Positions 10,460-20,054 of a DNA stretch of 64,000 nucleotides are shown in pieces. A program made the position numbers and the translations under genes. The notes under the pieces were generated by a model. The model was given only the letters and a program-made list of their open reading frames with translations. It searched no databases and was not told where the DNA came from. Position 1 is the first letter of the stretch. The number at the start of each line of letters is the position of its first letter. The DNA is from Paracoccus sediminicola (GTDB lineage Bacteria; Pseudomonadota; Alphaproteobacteria; Rhodobacterales; Rhodobacteraceae). The DNA lies in contig NZ_CP115768.1 of the NCBI RefSeq assembly GCF_027912835.1, positions 1,612,001 through 1,676,000 of the forward strand, written 5' to 3'.

Positions 10460-12484
10460 TCAGATCAGACCACGCCCTTTCAACAAAGGCTCAACCCCCG
10501 GCATTCGTTCCCTAAATGTGATCCAGAGTTGATCAGCAGGCGCCGATCCGCCCCTTGACAGGATCGATTCCTCAAGCCGCCGCGCTGTCTCGGGATCGAA
10601 GGCGTCGCCTGCCTCGCGAAAGGCGGCGAAGGCATCGGCATCCATCACCTCGGACCAGAGATAGGAGTAATAGCCCGAGGAATAGCCGTCGCCCGAGAAG
10701 ACATGCCCGAAATGCGGCGATGCATGGCGCATGGGAATCGCGGCGGGCGCATCCAGCCCGGCAAGGATCTCGGCCTGCCGCGCCATCGGATCAGCGGCAG
10801 GTTCGCCACGATGCAGCCCCAGATCGACAAGTGCGCTTTGCAGATATTCCAGCGTCGAGAAGCCCTGATCGGCATTTCCCGCCGCAATCACCCGGTCGCG
10901 CAGATCGGCGGGCAGCTTTTCACCGGTATCCACATGGCGCGCGTGTTTGTCGAGGATTTCGGGCTGTTCCAGCCAATGCTCGTAGAGCTGGCTTGGCAGC
11001 TCGACGAAATCGCGCGCGACCGAGGTGCCGGAAATCGAGGGCCATTTCACATCCGACAGGATGTGATGCAGCGCATGGCCGAATTCATGGAAAAGCGTGC
11101 CGGCATCGTCCCAGGACAGATAAGCCGGCTCGCCCGGCCCGGCAGGCGGGGTGAAGTTGCAGACATTGGTGACGATGGCCCGCTGCCCCGCCCCGATCCT
11201 GTGCTGATATTGCAGCGCGCCGCACCACGCCCCCGAGCGTTTCGAGGGCCGCGCGAAATAATCTCCGAGCAGGACCGCCATGTGTCGCCCGTCCCGCGTT
11301 ACCGCCCAGGCGCGCACATCCGGCGACCAGAGCGGCGCGTCGAAAGGCTCGAACTCCAGCCCGAAAAGCCGGTTCGCCACGTCGAAGACCGCACCCAGCA
11401 TCGCATCCAGCGTCAGATAGGGCTTCACCGCGCCCTGATCGAAATCGTGTTCCTGCTGGCGGCGGCGTTCGGCATAGAAGCGCCAATCCCACGGTGCCAG
11501 TTCGGCATTGATGCCGTCCTGCTGCATCATGCCCGACAGGATTTCCTCATCCTCGTCCGCCCGCCTTTTCGCGGCATTCCAGACCTCTGTCAGCAACTCC
11601 TCAACCCGCTCCGCCGTCCCGGCCATCTCGGGTTCCAGCTTGTAGGCGGCGAAATCCTCGTAACCCAGAAGCCGCGCGCGCGCGTGGCGCAGAGCGAGGA
11701 TCTCGGCAATGATCTGGCTGTTATCGGTGGCCTCGCCCCCCGCGCCGTGACCCGAGCCGCGCGCGACCCATCCGCGCCATGCCGCCTCGCGCAGCTCGCG
11801 ATCCTCGGCATATTGCAGGAACGGCACGATCAGCGAGCGGTTCAGCGTGACGACCAGCCCGTCGCGCCCACGCTCCTTCGCCGCGGCGCGCATCATGTCC
11901 AGAAGCCAGTCCGGCAAGCCGGCCAGCCGATCTTCCGGCACCGGCATGACGAAGTCGCGCTCGTCAGCGAGCACGTTCTGGCCGAATTGAGTGTAAAGCA
12001 CGGCGAGGCGCTGCCGGATCTCTGCCATGCGCTCGCGATCCGCGCCGGTCAGCGCCGCCCCTGCGCGGCGGAAATCGCGCAGCGCCAGCTCGGTGATGCG
12101 GCGATCCTGCGGGGCGAGATCACCGGCCTGCTCCCACACCGCGGCGACCCGGTCATAGAGCCGCTTGTCCATGCTGATCCGGCTGTTATGCGCCGCCAGC
12201 ATCGGCGCGAACTCCCGGCTGAGCGCCTCGCGGCGTTCATTCGAATCGACGCCGGTGAGCGTATAGAACACGCCGCAAACCCGGTTCAGCGCCTCGTCCG
12301 CGGTTTCCATCGCCGCCACGCTGTTATCGAAGCTGGCCGGGTCCGGGTTGCTGGCGATCGCCTCGAAAGCCGCCTCGGCCTCGGCCAGTGCCGTCTCCAT
12401 CGCCGGGGCAAAGTCGTCATCGGAAATCAGGTCGAAGCGGGGCAGGCCGTGCGCGCCGCTCCATTCGGTCAATTCGCGGTTCAT
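10460..12484 (-). CDS. M3-family oligopeptidase / peptidyl-dipeptidase
   Basis: A 674-residue zinc metallopeptidase of the M3A group (Dcp/oligopeptidase A type). The zinc site HEFGHALHH lies in the last third, followed by the downstream FVELPSQLYEHW segment with a further glutamate, and a GYSSGYYSYLWSEV substrate-binding stretch. No signal peptide is visible, so a cytosolic role in degrading short peptides is expected. Dcp and OpdA cannot be separated from motifs alone. The gene lies 24 bases downstream of the MoeB-like gene and may be cotranscribed with it. Confidence 0.9.
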   Translation of the reverse strand: MNRELTEWSGAHGLPRFDLISDDDFAPAMETALAEAEAAFEAIASNPDPASFDNSVAAMETADEALNRVCGVFYTLTGVDSNERREALSREFAPMLAAHNSRISMDKRLYDRVAAVWEQAGDLAPQDRRITELALRDFRRAGAALTGADRERMAEIRQRLAVLYTQFGQNVLADERDFVMPVPEDRLAGLPDWLLDMMRAAAKERGRDGLVVTLNRSLIVPFLQYAEDRELREAAWRGWVARGSGHGAGGEATDNSQIIAEILALRHARARLLGYEDFAAYKLEPEMAGTAERVEELLTEVWNAAKRRADEDEEILSGMMQQDGINAELAPWDWRFYAERRRQQEHDFDQGAVKPYLTLDAMLGAVFDVANRLFGLEFEPFDAPLWSPDVRAWAVTRDGRHMAVLLGDYFARPSKRSGAWCGALQYQHRIGAGQRAIVTNVCNFTPPAGPGEPAYLSWDDAGTLFHEFGHALHHILSDVKWPSISGTSVARDFVELPSQLYEHWLEQPEILDKHARHVDTGEKLPADLRDRVIAAGNADQGFSTLEYLQSALVDLGLHRGEPAADPMARQAEILAGLDAPAAIPMRHASPHFGHVFSGDGYSSGYYSYLWSEVMDADAFAAFREAGDAFDPETARRLEESILSRGGSAPADQLWITFRERMPGVEPLLKGRGLI

Positions 12485-12508
12485 GGCAATTCTCCTTTGC
12501 CCGCGAAG

Positions 12509-13606
12509 CTACGCCTCGTGACCGCGCTCTGCCACCCCCGAACAGACCGGGCAATCGGCACGGCGCCTAAGCGATATGCGGCGCGTCTCGCCGTGAAGCC
12601 CGTCGAATATCACCATCTGGCTGCGCAGCCCGGTGCCGGCCCCGGCGATCTCTTTGATGGCTTCCAGCGCCATCATCGAGCCGATCACGCCCGGCAGCGG
12701 GCCGACCACACCGGCCTCGGCGCAGGACGGGGCGAGACCGGGTGCCGGCGGGTCGGGGAAGATGCAGGCCATGCAGGGCCCGCCCCCGGCGGGGTCATAA
12801 AGGGAAAGCTGGCCCTCCCATTGGGAAATCGACCCGGCGATCAACGGGACACCGGCGCGCGCACAGAGCGCGTTGATCCGGGCGCGGTCGGCAAAACTGT
12901 CGCAGCCGTCGAGCACCAGATCGAAGCCTGCGATCAGTTCTGCATCACCCGCGCCGATTCGCTGGGAGATGGCGTGGATGTCGATATACGGGTTCAGCGC
13001 ACGAAGCGCCTCTGCCGCGGCCATCCCCTTGGGACGGCCGGTATCGGCGGTGCGGAACAGGATCTGGCGTTGCAGATTGGACAGGCTCACTTCGTCGGGA
13101 TCGGCGATGCACAGCCGACCCACCCCGGCCGCGGCAAGATACAGCGCCGCCGGAGAGCCAAGGCCGCCCGCACCCACGATCAGCACCGAGGAATCGCGCA
13201 ACCGGCCCTGCCCCGGCCCGCCGATCTCGCGCAGCACGTAATGCCGTGCATAGCGGTCCAGCGCGTCGGCCTGTCTCGCGCCGGAATGGATCTTGTCCGA
13301 GGTCTGGCGCGGCGCAACGGCACCGGGCGCGTTCTCGGCGCCCCACCGCGCGCGCGCCGCGCCGCGAAGGCGACGTATAATCGCCGCATAGCCAAGCACG
13401 AGCGCCAGCACGAGCCCCGTGACCAGCCAGCTCTGCACATCGAAGCCGCTAAAGCTGCGATATTCGGCGGCAGGCGCGGCGAGCATAAGCCCGAGGATCG
13501 CAATCCACATCACCACCAGAAGCAGCAATACCCGCAGCACGCCCCATCCCATGATCCAGGCCACGGCGGCAACGCTGAGCAGCCCGAGCGGAAGCAGCAG
13601 CGCCAT
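12509..13606 (-). CDS. moeB: Membrane-anchored MoeB/ThiF-family adenylyltransferase
   Basis: A 365-residue fusion. Residues 1-80 contain three hydrophobic segments (about 2-22, 24-44 and 60-78), and residues 115-362 are a complete E1-like domain. That domain has the nucleotide fold VGAGGLGSPAALYLA, the DPDEVSLSNLQRQ signature, two CxxC zinc pairs (CMAC and CPVC) and the conserved cysteine in APSCAEAGVVGPLPG. MoeB activates the C-terminus of MoaD for molybdopterin synthesis; ThiF or HesA roles are the alternatives. The membrane part is absent from E. coli MoeB. No MoaD or ThiS gene is adjacent. It lies 6 bases after dut. Confidence 0.85.
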   Translation of the reverse strand: MALLLPLGLLSVAAVAWIMGWGVLRVLLLLVVMWIAILGLMLAAPAAEYRSFSGFDVQSWLVTGLVLALVLGYAAIIRRLRGAARARWGAENAPGAVAPRQTSDKIHSGARQADALDRYARHYVLREIGGPGQGRLRDSSVLIVGAGGLGSPAALYLAAAGVGRLCIADPDEVSLSNLQRQILFRTADTGRPKGMAAAEALRALNPYIDIHAISQRIGAGDAELIAGFDLVLDGCDSFADRARINALCARAGVPLIAGSISQWEGQLSLYDPAGGGPCMACIFPDPPAPGLAPSCAEAGVVGPLPGVIGSMMALEAIKEIAGAGTGLRSQMVIFDGLHGETRRISLRRRADCPVCSGVAERGHEA

Positions 13607-13612
13607 CGGCCG

Positions 13613-14068
13613 CTAGCCCCGCCCGGTCGAGCCGAAACCGCCACTGCCGCGCGCGGTCTCATCCACCTGGTTGCTGGCGGTAAAGCGTGCCTGAACCACC
13701 GGTGCCACGACGATCTGCGCGACGCGATCTCCGTGACGGATGGTCAGCGGCTGATCCGAAAGATTGATCGCGATCACCCCCACCGGGCCGCGATAATCCG
13801 CGTCGATCGTCCCCACACCGTTCACCAGAGCCAGCCCATCGCGCAGCGCAGCGCCTGAACGCGCCCTCACCTGCACCTCATATCCCGGAGGTATCTGCAT
13901 CTTCAGCCCGGTGGGGATCAGCCGGCGTTCCAAGGGCGCGAGCGTTACCTCACCCCCGCCAAGATCGGCACGCAGATCGGCGCCTGCCGCGCCTGCGGTT
14001 TCATAGGCAGGCAGGGGTAACGCCGGATCGGCGCCGTCATCTTTCAGGATCAGGATTTCTGGGGTCAT
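13613..14068 (-). CDS. dut: Deoxyuridine 5'-triphosphate nucleotidohydrolase
   Basis: A 151-residue trimeric-type dUTPase hydrolysing dUTP to dUMP and PPi, which protects DNA from uracil and feeds thymidylate synthesis. Motifs appear in order: ETAGAAGADLRA, RARSGAALRDGLALVNGVGTID, YRGPVGVIAINL, HGDRVAQIVVAP and the C-terminal GSGGFGSTGRG arm that closes the site. The start is the ATG at 14068. A longer reading from 14089 would begin inside the infC terminator and is unlikely. Confidence 0.96.
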   Translation of the reverse strand: MTPEILILKDDGADPALPLPAYETAGAAGADLRADLGGGEVTLAPLERRLIPTGLKMQIPPGYEVQVRARSGAALRDGLALVNGVGTIDADYRGPVGVIAINLSDQPLTIRHGDRVAQIVVAPVVQARFTASNQVDETARGSGGFGSTGRG

Positions 14069-14073
14069 CGCGT

Positions 14074-14097
14074 TAAAAAGGCCGCCCAAAGGCGGCC
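14074..14097 (-). terminator. Factor-independent terminator of infC
   Basis: A perfect 7-bp stem (GGCCGCC with GGCGGCC, 14080-14086 and 14091-14097) with a 4-base loop, followed by five T on the minus strand. It separates infC from dut, whose ATG is only 6 bases further on. Confidence 0.88.
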
Positions 14098-14117
14098 CCC
14101 TTTCCAGTCACACCGGC

Positions 14118-14660
14118 TTAGCGCGGCGCGATCATCATCACCATCTGCCGGCCTTCCAGCTTCGGCATGTTCTCGACCTTCCCCGCCTCGCCGACATCGT
14201 CGCGGACCCGGTTCAGCAATTCCAGCCCAAGATCCTGATGTGCCATCTCGCGGCCCCGGAAGCGGAGCGTGACCTTCACCTTGTCCCCGGCCTCGAGGAA
14301 TTTCATCACATTACGCATCTTTACATCATAGTCGTGCGTGTCGGTCCCCGGACGGAACTTCACTTCCTTGATGTCGATGACCTTCTGTTTCTTCCGGGCC
14401 TCGGCCTCGCGCTTCTGCTGTTCGTATTTGAACTTGCCGAGATCCATGATCTTGCAGACCGGCGGCGAGGCATTCGGCGAAATTTCGACCAGATCCAGAC
14501 CGGCATCCTGTGCCAGTTCAAGCCCGCGGGCGGGCGTGACGACGCCGATATTCTCACCCTCCGCCCCGATCAGGCGGATTTCGGCGACACGGATTCGTTC
14601 ATTGACACGGGGGCCAGAGTCACGGTTTGGGGGCGGCGCATTATGTGGACGACGGGCTAT
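14118..14660 (-). CDS. infC: Translation initiation factor IF-3 (non-AUG start)
   Basis: A 180-residue IF-3 of normal length when read from an ATA codon at 14660. It holds the 30S subunit apart and proofreads the initiator tRNA. The protein begins [20 protein letters not shown] and contains [28 protein letters not shown] and [14 protein letters not shown]. The first in-frame ATG is at 14447 and would delete the whole N-domain. AAGGA lies 8 bases before the ATA, supporting it. Rare start codons are a known hallmark of infC, since IF-3 rejects non-AUG starts and thereby limits its own synthesis. Confidence 0.93.
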   Translation of the reverse strand: MARRPHNAPPPNRDSGPRVNERIRVAEIRLIGAEGENIGVVTPARGLELAQDAGLDLVEISPNASPPVCKIMDLGKFKYEQQKREAEARKKQKVIDIKEVKFRPGTDTHDYDVKMRNVMKFLEAGDKVKVTLRFRGREMAHQDLGLELLNRVRDDVGEAGKVENMPKLEGRQMVMMIAPR

Positions 14661-14816
14661 TGTCGGATTCCTTATATCGTAGCAATTGAATGGCAGGCAA
14701 AATAGGCAGATGCCAGCGGCTATTCAACCGGATATGACGCGATTTCGTTCCATTCTGCGGGGTTTCCGCGCATCGGGCGATATGGCAAGAGGCAGGCAGA
14801 AGATGGAAGACCGCGC

Positions 14817-15614
14817 ATGAGCAGGATAATCGCCGCGATCATCGCCGCCGTGGCCGTGCTGAGCATCGGCTGGTGGGGCTGGAACAATCGGGATGAGTTG
14901 CTGGCAGGGTCGCAGCGCTGGCTGCCGGGCGCGGGCGAGCAGGCTTCGACGCCGGATGACGCGCCACCCGTGGAGACCGGAACGAAGATGGATGAGCCCG
15001 CCCTCCCGGCCGAAGACAGCGCGTCACAGCAGGAATTGCCCGCGCAGGACGGCCCTGCCGAGCAAGACGCCGACGAGGTGGCGGAAGCAGCGGCTGCGCC
15101 GAAGCCTACCCCTGCCCCGGTCGATGAACCCTTGCCGGAAGAGACCGGCAGCGCCATGGCCATCGAGATCGAGCGGGTGGCCGAGGCGACGATTTCTGCC
15201 GCCGATGCCCGCGCCCGGGCCGAAGCGACCGCACGCGCCGAGGCGAAAGCCCGCGAGGCAGCCTCCGCGCAGATCAGCGACGCCATCTCGCCGCTGCTGA
15301 GCGACGGGAATTTCGCACCTGCGACGATCCGCGACAGGCTCGCGAGCCTTCCTGCTCCGGGGACGGGGCTGGAAGCGCGGATTCGCGACGGGCTGCGCGA
15401 TGACATTCTGTCGGTGCTCGACGAAGCCGAGGCCGGTCTCGCCGCTGCGGCGAGTGCCGACGCTTTGTCAAACGCCGCCCCTGCCGACCATGAGACCGCA
15501 GATGCGGGACCGGTCACCATCACACGCGGCGGCGAAGACCCCGCACTCGACGACGCCGACGCGGAATCCATCGACCCTGACGTCTACATCTCCCGCATCG
15601 AGGCGCTGTTGTGA
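14817..15614 (+). CDS. Single-span, Ala/Glu-rich protein of unknown function
   Basis: A 265-residue protein with an N-terminal hydrophobic helix (about residues 4-22) that could be a signal anchor. A long low-complexity Ala/Pro/Glu/Asp region follows, then an Ala-Arg-rich, probably helical stretch (about 115-160). There is no recognised catalytic motif. Its composition suggests an extended periplasmic domain behind a membrane anchor. The stop overlaps the GTG start of the next gene (GTGA at 15611-15614), so the two are likely translated together. Confidence 0.7.
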   Translation: MSRIIAAIIAAVAVLSIGWWGWNNRDELLAGSQRWLPGAGEQASTPDDAPPVETGTKMDEPALPAEDSASQQELPAQDGPAEQDADEVAEAAAAPKPTPAPVDEPLPEETGSAMAIEIERVAEATISAADARARAEATARAEAKAREAASAQISDAISPLLSDGNFAPATIRDRLASLPAPGTGLEARIRDGLRDDILSVLDEAEAGLAAAASADALSNAAPADHETADAGPVTITRGGEDPALDDADAESIDPDVYISRIEALL

Positions 15615-16474
15615 CCCCTCCGACACTCACCGGATATCTCCGCGCGCGCCCGGCAGAGATCCGCAAGGGCCCCATCGCGATCATTCTCTGCGAGGATGAG
15701 ATCGAAATCCCCTCGACTCTTGCCCGCTGCGCCGAGATCGGTTTTGCGATGACGCTGGCGCTCTCTCCCGAGCCGCTCCCGGCCTCTGTTTCGCAACCCG
15801 GTCTGCGCAATCTGATCTTCGACACGCGCCGCCCCGATGCCCATGTCGAGGCGGTGAATGCGGTGAATGATGCCGTCCCGCCGGGAACATGGATCTATTA
15901 CGGCTATAATGCCGAATATCTGTTCTATCCCTTCTCGGAATCTCGGCGCATCGGCGAGATGCTAGAGTTTCACACCCATGAGCGGCGCTCGGCGGTGCTG
16001 AGCTATGTCATCGACCTTTATGCCGAGGATCTGGAGCGTTTCCCGCACGCGGTCAGCCCGGAGCACTGCATGTTCGACGCCACCGGCTATTACGCGCTCG
16101 GTCGTCGCGATGCAGAGGGGCGGTTCCACGAACGCCAGCTGGATTTTCACGGCGGGCTGCGCTGGCGCTTCGAGGAGTTCATTCCCGAGGATCGCCGCCG
16201 CATCGACCGCATCGCGCTGTTCCGCACCGCCGAGGGGCTGCGGCTGCTGCCCGATCACCGCTTCAATATCGAGGAATACAACACCTATTCCTGCCCTTGG
16301 CATCACAACCTGACCGCCGCCATTGCCTCGTTCCGTGTCGCCAAGGCGCTGAGCCGCAACCCCGGCTCTCGCGATGAAATCAGCGGTTTTGCCTGGCGAA
16401 ACAGCCGCCGCTTTGAGTGGAATTCGCAGCAGCTTATGGATCTGGGGCTGATCGAGCCGGGCCAGTGGTTTTGA
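15611..16474 (+). CDS. Glycosyltransferase-2-like protein without a clear DxD
   Basis: A 287-residue protein starting at GTG inside the previous stop. Its later half follows the pattern of Rhodobacteraceae GT2-type proteins: a [12 protein letters not shown] segment, [10 protein letters not shown], a GGLRWRF stretch, IDRIALFR, an HHN region and an ending [17 protein letters not shown]. Where such enzymes have an aspartate pair (DIDEF-like), this one reads [11 protein letters not shown], so the metal-binding DxD looks lost. No signal peptide is seen. The family link is my inference from pattern; a plain 'conserved unknown' label is the alternative. Confidence 0.6.
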   Translation: MTPPTLTGYLRARPAEIRKGPIAIILCEDEIEIPSTLARCAEIGFAMTLALSPEPLPASVSQPGLRNLIFDTRRPDAHVEAVNAVNDAVPPGTWIYYGYNAEYLFYPFSESRRIGEMLEFHTHERRSAVLSYVIDLYAEDLERFPHAVSPEHCMFDATGYYALGRRDAEGRFHERQLDFHGGLRWRFEEFIPEDRRRIDRIALFRTAEGLRLLPDHRFNIEEYNTYSCPWHHNLTAAIASFRVAKALSRNPGSRDEISGFAWRNSRRFEWNSQQLMDLGLIEPGQWF

Positions 16475-16559
16475 GCCGCTGCTTGCGTGGCAAGCGGCGC
16501 AGGTGGTAGACCTCGCGTCAAATCCGCTCAAATGCCCGATAAGAAAGGCTGATCCCTGC

Positions 16560-17069
16560 ATGGCGATGGAACAAACCAAATTCGATAAGGATGCGCTGTT
16601 GGCATGTGCCCGCGGCGAGCTCTTCGGTCCCGGCAATGCGCAGCTGCCCGAGCCACCAATGCTGATGATGGACCGGATCACCGAGGTCTCGGAAGATGGC
16701 GGCGCACACGGCAAGGGCCATATCACCGCCGAGTTCGACATCAATCCGGATCTGTGGTTCTTCGAATGCCATTTCCCCGGCAACCCCATCATGCCCGGCT
16801 GCCTGGGTCTGGACGGGCTGTGGCAGCTGACCGGCTTCAATCTGGGCTGGCGCGGCTGGCAGGGGCGGGGCTATGCGCTTGGCGTGGGCGAGGTCAAGCT
16901 GACCGGCATGGTGCGCCCGGATCGCAAGATGCTGACCTATAAGGTCGATTTCACCAAGGCCGTGCAGACTCGCCGCCTGACCATGGGCGTGGCCGACGGC
17001 ATCGTTGAGGCCGATGGCGAGGTGATTTATCAGGTCAAGGACATGAAGGTCGCCCTCTCGGAAAGCTGA
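16560..17069 (+). CDS. fabA: 3-hydroxydecanoyl-ACP dehydratase/isomerase
   Basis: A 169-residue hotdog enzyme that dehydrates 3-hydroxydecanoyl-ACP and isomerises the product to the cis-3 form, opening the anaerobic unsaturated fatty acid route. The signature [20 protein letters not shown] contains the catalytic His, and MLMMDRI marks the N-terminus. AGAAAGG precedes the ATG at 16560. fabB and fabI follow on the same strand after one intervening membrane-protein gene. Confidence 0.96.
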   Translation: MAMEQTKFDKDALLACARGELFGPGNAQLPEPPMLMMDRITEVSEDGGAHGKGHITAEFDINPDLWFFECHFPGNPIMPGCLGLDGLWQLTGFNLGWRGWQGRGYALGVGEVKLTGMVRPDRKMLTYKVDFTKAVQTRRLTMGVADGIVEADGEVIYQVKDMKVALSES

Positions 17070-17152
17070 CATGAATTTGTCACTTTTCCTGCTGCTCGAC
17101 TAGCGGCGCCGGAACCGAAAGGTTAACTCCTGAGAATACCAGGAGGCCCGGC

Positions 17153-17926
17153 TTGCATCATTTCACGCTCTGGCGGACCGTTTCCGCAGCACTCTGCTTC
17201 GCTCTTATCGCAGCCATATTTGGCATGGCCGAGGGCGATCTTACCGACCAGTTCGGCGAGGGGAAATCCGGGACGCTGCTGTCCGGGCTGATGCTGGCGC
17301 TGATCGGGCTGGCGAGCTTTCGCATTTACCAGATCCGCAAATCCGAGCAGAGAGCGGGCGACGGCCGGCCAGAGACGCTCTGGCTGCTGCTGGCGCTGGC
17401 CTTTGCCTTTCTTTGCCTCGATGAGAGTTTCCAGATCCATGAGGGGATTGACCAGGCGCTGCACAGCATCACCGGGCTGACCGAAACCGCGCTGACCGAC
17501 CGGATCGACGATTTCATCATCTTGGCCTACGGGCTGATCGGCGTGGCAATCCTGTTTTTTCACCGCCGCGAGGTGACGCGGATCCCGGGGCTGAGCCGGT
17601 TTCTGATCGCCGGCTTCGCGCTGACCGTGCTTCAGACCGGATTCGACGCATTGAGCAATGGTGACGAGCTGGGTGGCTGGCTCGGGCTCGGCCCGGCGCG
17701 GGCGGCGATCGTTCAGGATCTGGCCAGCCTGACCGAAGAGATACTGAAACTTCTGGCCGAGGCGGTGTTGCTGGCGGGTTTCGCGCAGGCGCTCCGCCAT
17801 TTGCGTGACGTTGACGGCTCCGACCCGACATTCGAAGCGCGCTGGCACTCGCATCGCAGCATCTTTCTGCACCGCCGCGCGCATGGCTCTGGCCGGGACC
17901 GCGAGAGCGCCGGAAAAAAGGGTTGA
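17153..17926 (+). CDS. Multi-span membrane protein of unknown function
   Basis: A 257-residue protein with about five or six hydrophobic segments (roughly 8-26, 40-58, 74-91, 119-138, 149-166 and a weaker one near 195-215) and a polar, Arg/His-rich C-tail. It starts at TTG 17153, directed by a perfect AGGAGG six bases upstream; no ATG fits as well. I do not recognise the family. Acidic residues lie next to or between the helices (FLCLDESFQIHEG). It separates fabA from fabB, which are often adjacent in related bacteria. Confidence 0.7.
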   Translation: MHHFTLWRTVSAALCFALIAAIFGMAEGDLTDQFGEGKSGTLLSGLMLALIGLASFRIYQIRKSEQRAGDGRPETLWLLLALAFAFLCLDESFQIHEGIDQALHSITGLTETALTDRIDDFIILAYGLIGVAILFFHRREVTRIPGLSRFLIAGFALTVLQTGFDALSNGDELGGWLGLGPARAAIVQDLASLTEEILKLLAEAVLLAGFAQALRHLRDVDGSDPTFEARWHSHRSIFLHRRAHGSGRDRESAGKKG

Positions 17927-18028
17927 AAACAACGCAATCCCCTGCGCGGGGTTGTGTGATATGCCTCACAGGACTATTTCTGGCCCGAACGGGGTCAGCC
18001 CCATGAACGAACGGGAAGAGGAGCGTGC

Positions 18029-19258
18029 ATGCGCCGCGTCGTCATCACCGGGCTGGGGATCGTCTCGCCCATCGGAAACAATGCCTCGGAAGTCACCGAG
18101 AGCCTGAAGGCAGGCCGGTCGGGCATCGTCTTTGCACCGGAATATGCCGAGCACGGCTTTCGCAGCCAGGTGCACGGCAAGCCTCAGATCACGCTGGAAG
18201 ACCATATCGACAAGCGCAACCTGCGCTTCATGGGGCCCGGCGCGGCCTATAACTTCATTGCAATGGAACAGGCCATTGCCGATTCCGGGCTGGAGGAAAG
18301 CGACGTCTCGAACCCGCGCACCGGGCTGGTGATGGGATCGGGCGGGCCGTCCACCTCGAATTTCTTCGATGCGCATCAGATCGTGATCGAAAAGGGCAGC
18401 CCCAAGCGGATGGGTCCGTTCATGGTGACGCGCTGCATGTCCTCGACCAACTCGGCAACGCTGGCCACGCCGTTCAAGATCAAGGGGGTGAATTATTCGA
18501 TCACCTCGGCCTGTTCGACGAGCGCGCATTGCATCGGCAATGGCGTCGAGCAGATCCAGATGGGCAAGCAGGATATCGTCTTTGCCGGAGGCGGCGAGGA
18601 ACTTGACTGGACGCTCTCCTGCCTCTTCGACGCGATGGGGGCGATGTCGTCGAAATATAATGACACGCCGGAAACGGCATCGCGCCCCTACGATGTCAGC
18701 CGCGACGGTTTCGTCATCGCGGGCGGCGGCGGCGTGGTCGTGCTGGAAGAGCTGGATCATGCCCGCGCGCGCGGCGCGAAGATCTATGCCGAGGTCACGG
18801 GCTACGGCGCGACCTCGGACGGGCATGACATGGTCGCCCCCTCTGGCGAGGGCGGAGAGCGCTCGATGCGGGTGGCGCTGTCCACCCTGCCCGAAGGCCG
18901 CCAGATCAGCTATATCAACGCGCATGGCACCTCGACCCCGGTGGGCGATATTTCCGAGGTGCAGGCGACGCGGAATATTTTCGGCGAGGGCAGCACCCCG
19001 CCCATCGCCTCGACCAAGTCGCTGACCGGCCACAGCCTCGGCGCGACCGGCGTGCATGAGGCGATTTATTCGCTGCTGATGATGCAGAATGGCTTCATCG
19101 CGGCATCGGCGAATGTGAACGAGCTTGACCCGGCCCTGAAACCCGAGGAAATCGCAACCCAGCGTGTCGACAATGTCGAATTCGACTCGGTCCTGTCCAA
19201 CAGCTTCGGCTTCGGCGGAACCAACGCGACGCTGGTGATGTCGAAATATTCGGAGTGA
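18029..19258 (+). CDS. fabB: Beta-ketoacyl-ACP synthase I
   Basis: A 409-residue condensing enzyme needed to elongate unsaturated acyl-ACP made by FabA. The Cys-His-His triad is at Cys162 ([11 protein letters not shown]), His299 ([11 protein letters not shown]) and His335 ([12 protein letters not shown]), nearly the E. coli FabB spacing. The [12 protein letters not shown] ending is also typical. A GAAGAGGAGC Shine-Dalgarno lies before the ATG. fabI begins 8 bases after its stop. Confidence 0.97.
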   Translation: MRRVVITGLGIVSPIGNNASEVTESLKAGRSGIVFAPEYAEHGFRSQVHGKPQITLEDHIDKRNLRFMGPGAAYNFIAMEQAIADSGLEESDVSNPRTGLVMGSGGPSTSNFFDAHQIVIEKGSPKRMGPFMVTRCMSSTNSATLATPFKIKGVNYSITSACSTSAHCIGNGVEQIQMGKQDIVFAGGGEELDWTLSCLFDAMGAMSSKYNDTPETASRPYDVSRDGFVIAGGGGVVVLEELDHARARGAKIYAEVTGYGATSDGHDMVAPSGEGGERSMRVALSTLPEGRQISYINAHGTSTPVGDISEVQATRNIFGEGSTPPIASTKSLTGHSLGATGVHEAIYSLLMMQNGFIAASANVNELDPALKPEEIATQRVDNVEFDSVLSNSFGFGGTNATLVMSKYSE

Positions 19259-19265
19259 ACGTGAC

Positions 19266-20054
19266 ATGGGCGATCTTCTGAAGGGCAAACGCGGTCTGGT
19301 CATGGGGGTCGCCAATGACCGTTCCATTGCCTGGGGGATCGCAAGGGCGCTGGCCGATCAGGGCGCCGAGCTGGCGTTTTCCTATCAGGGCGACATGTTC
19401 GCGCAGCGCGTGCAGCCATTGGCCGAGTCGGTCGGCTCGGACCTGCTGGTCGATGTGGATGTGACCGACGATGCCAGCCTCGACGCCGCCTTCGCAAAGA
19501 TTGCCGAGCGTTGGGACAGTCTCGATTTTCTGGTCCACGCCATCGCCTATTCCAACAAGGATGAACTGACCGGGCGTTTCGTGAACACCTCGCGTCAGAA
19601 CTTCAAGAATTCGCTGGATATCTCCTGCTACTCGCTGATCGAGGTCGCACGGCGCGCCCATCCGATGATGAGCGGGGGCGGCACGATCCTGACGCTGACC
19701 TATGGCGGCTCGAACCGGGTGACGCCGTTCTATAATGTCATGGGGGTGGCCAAGGCCGCGCTTGAGGCGACGGTGCGCTATCTGGCCAATGATCTCGGCC
19801 CCGACGGGATCCGCGTCAATGCGATCAGCCCGGGCCCGATGAAGACGCTGGCCGGCGCGGCGATCGGCGGGGCGCGCAAGACGTTCCGCCACACCGCCGC
19901 CAACGCGCCGATGCGGGCCAATGCAACGCTGGATGCGATCGGCGGCACCGCCGTCTGGCTGACCAGCGATTGGGGCAATGCCACCACCGGCGAGATCGTG
20001 ATGGTCGATGGTGGCTATCACGTGCTCGGGATGCCGCAGAGCGAAAATCTATGA
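19266..20054 (+). CDS. fabI: Enoyl-ACP reductase (NADH), FabI type
   Basis: A 262-residue short-chain reductase catalysing the last step of each fatty-acid elongation cycle. The FabI-type cofactor loop is GVANDRSIAWGIA, and the catalytic Tyr146/Tyr156/Lys163 arrangement (LTYGGSNRVTPFYNVMGVAK) keeps the E. coli numbering. It is the classical target of triclosan and diazaborines. The stop overlaps the next ATG (20051-20054), so the HAD gene is probably translationally coupled. Confidence 0.96.
   Translation: MGDLLKGKRGLVMGVANDRSIAWGIARALADQGAELAFSYQGDMFAQRVQPLAESVGSDLLVDVDVTDDASLDAAFAKIAERWDSLDFLVHAIAYSNKDELTGRFVNTSRQNFKNSLDISCYSLIEVARRAHPMMSGGGTILTLTYGGSNRVTPFYNVMGVAKAALEATVRYLANDLGPDGIRVNAISPGPMKTLAGAAIGGARKTFRHTAANAPMRANATLDAIGGTAVWLTSDWGNATTGEIVMVDGGYHVLGMPQSENL

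Noticed and set aside
10703..13858. A 1051-codon plus-strand frame opposite the M3 peptidase and MoeB genes
   Set aside because: It is the complement of well-supported genes, has no SD and looks like shadow composition.
14640..14700. A TTGCCT/GATATA pair as the infC promoter
   Set aside because: The implied transcription start would fall at or past the ribosome-binding site, so it cannot produce a translatable message.
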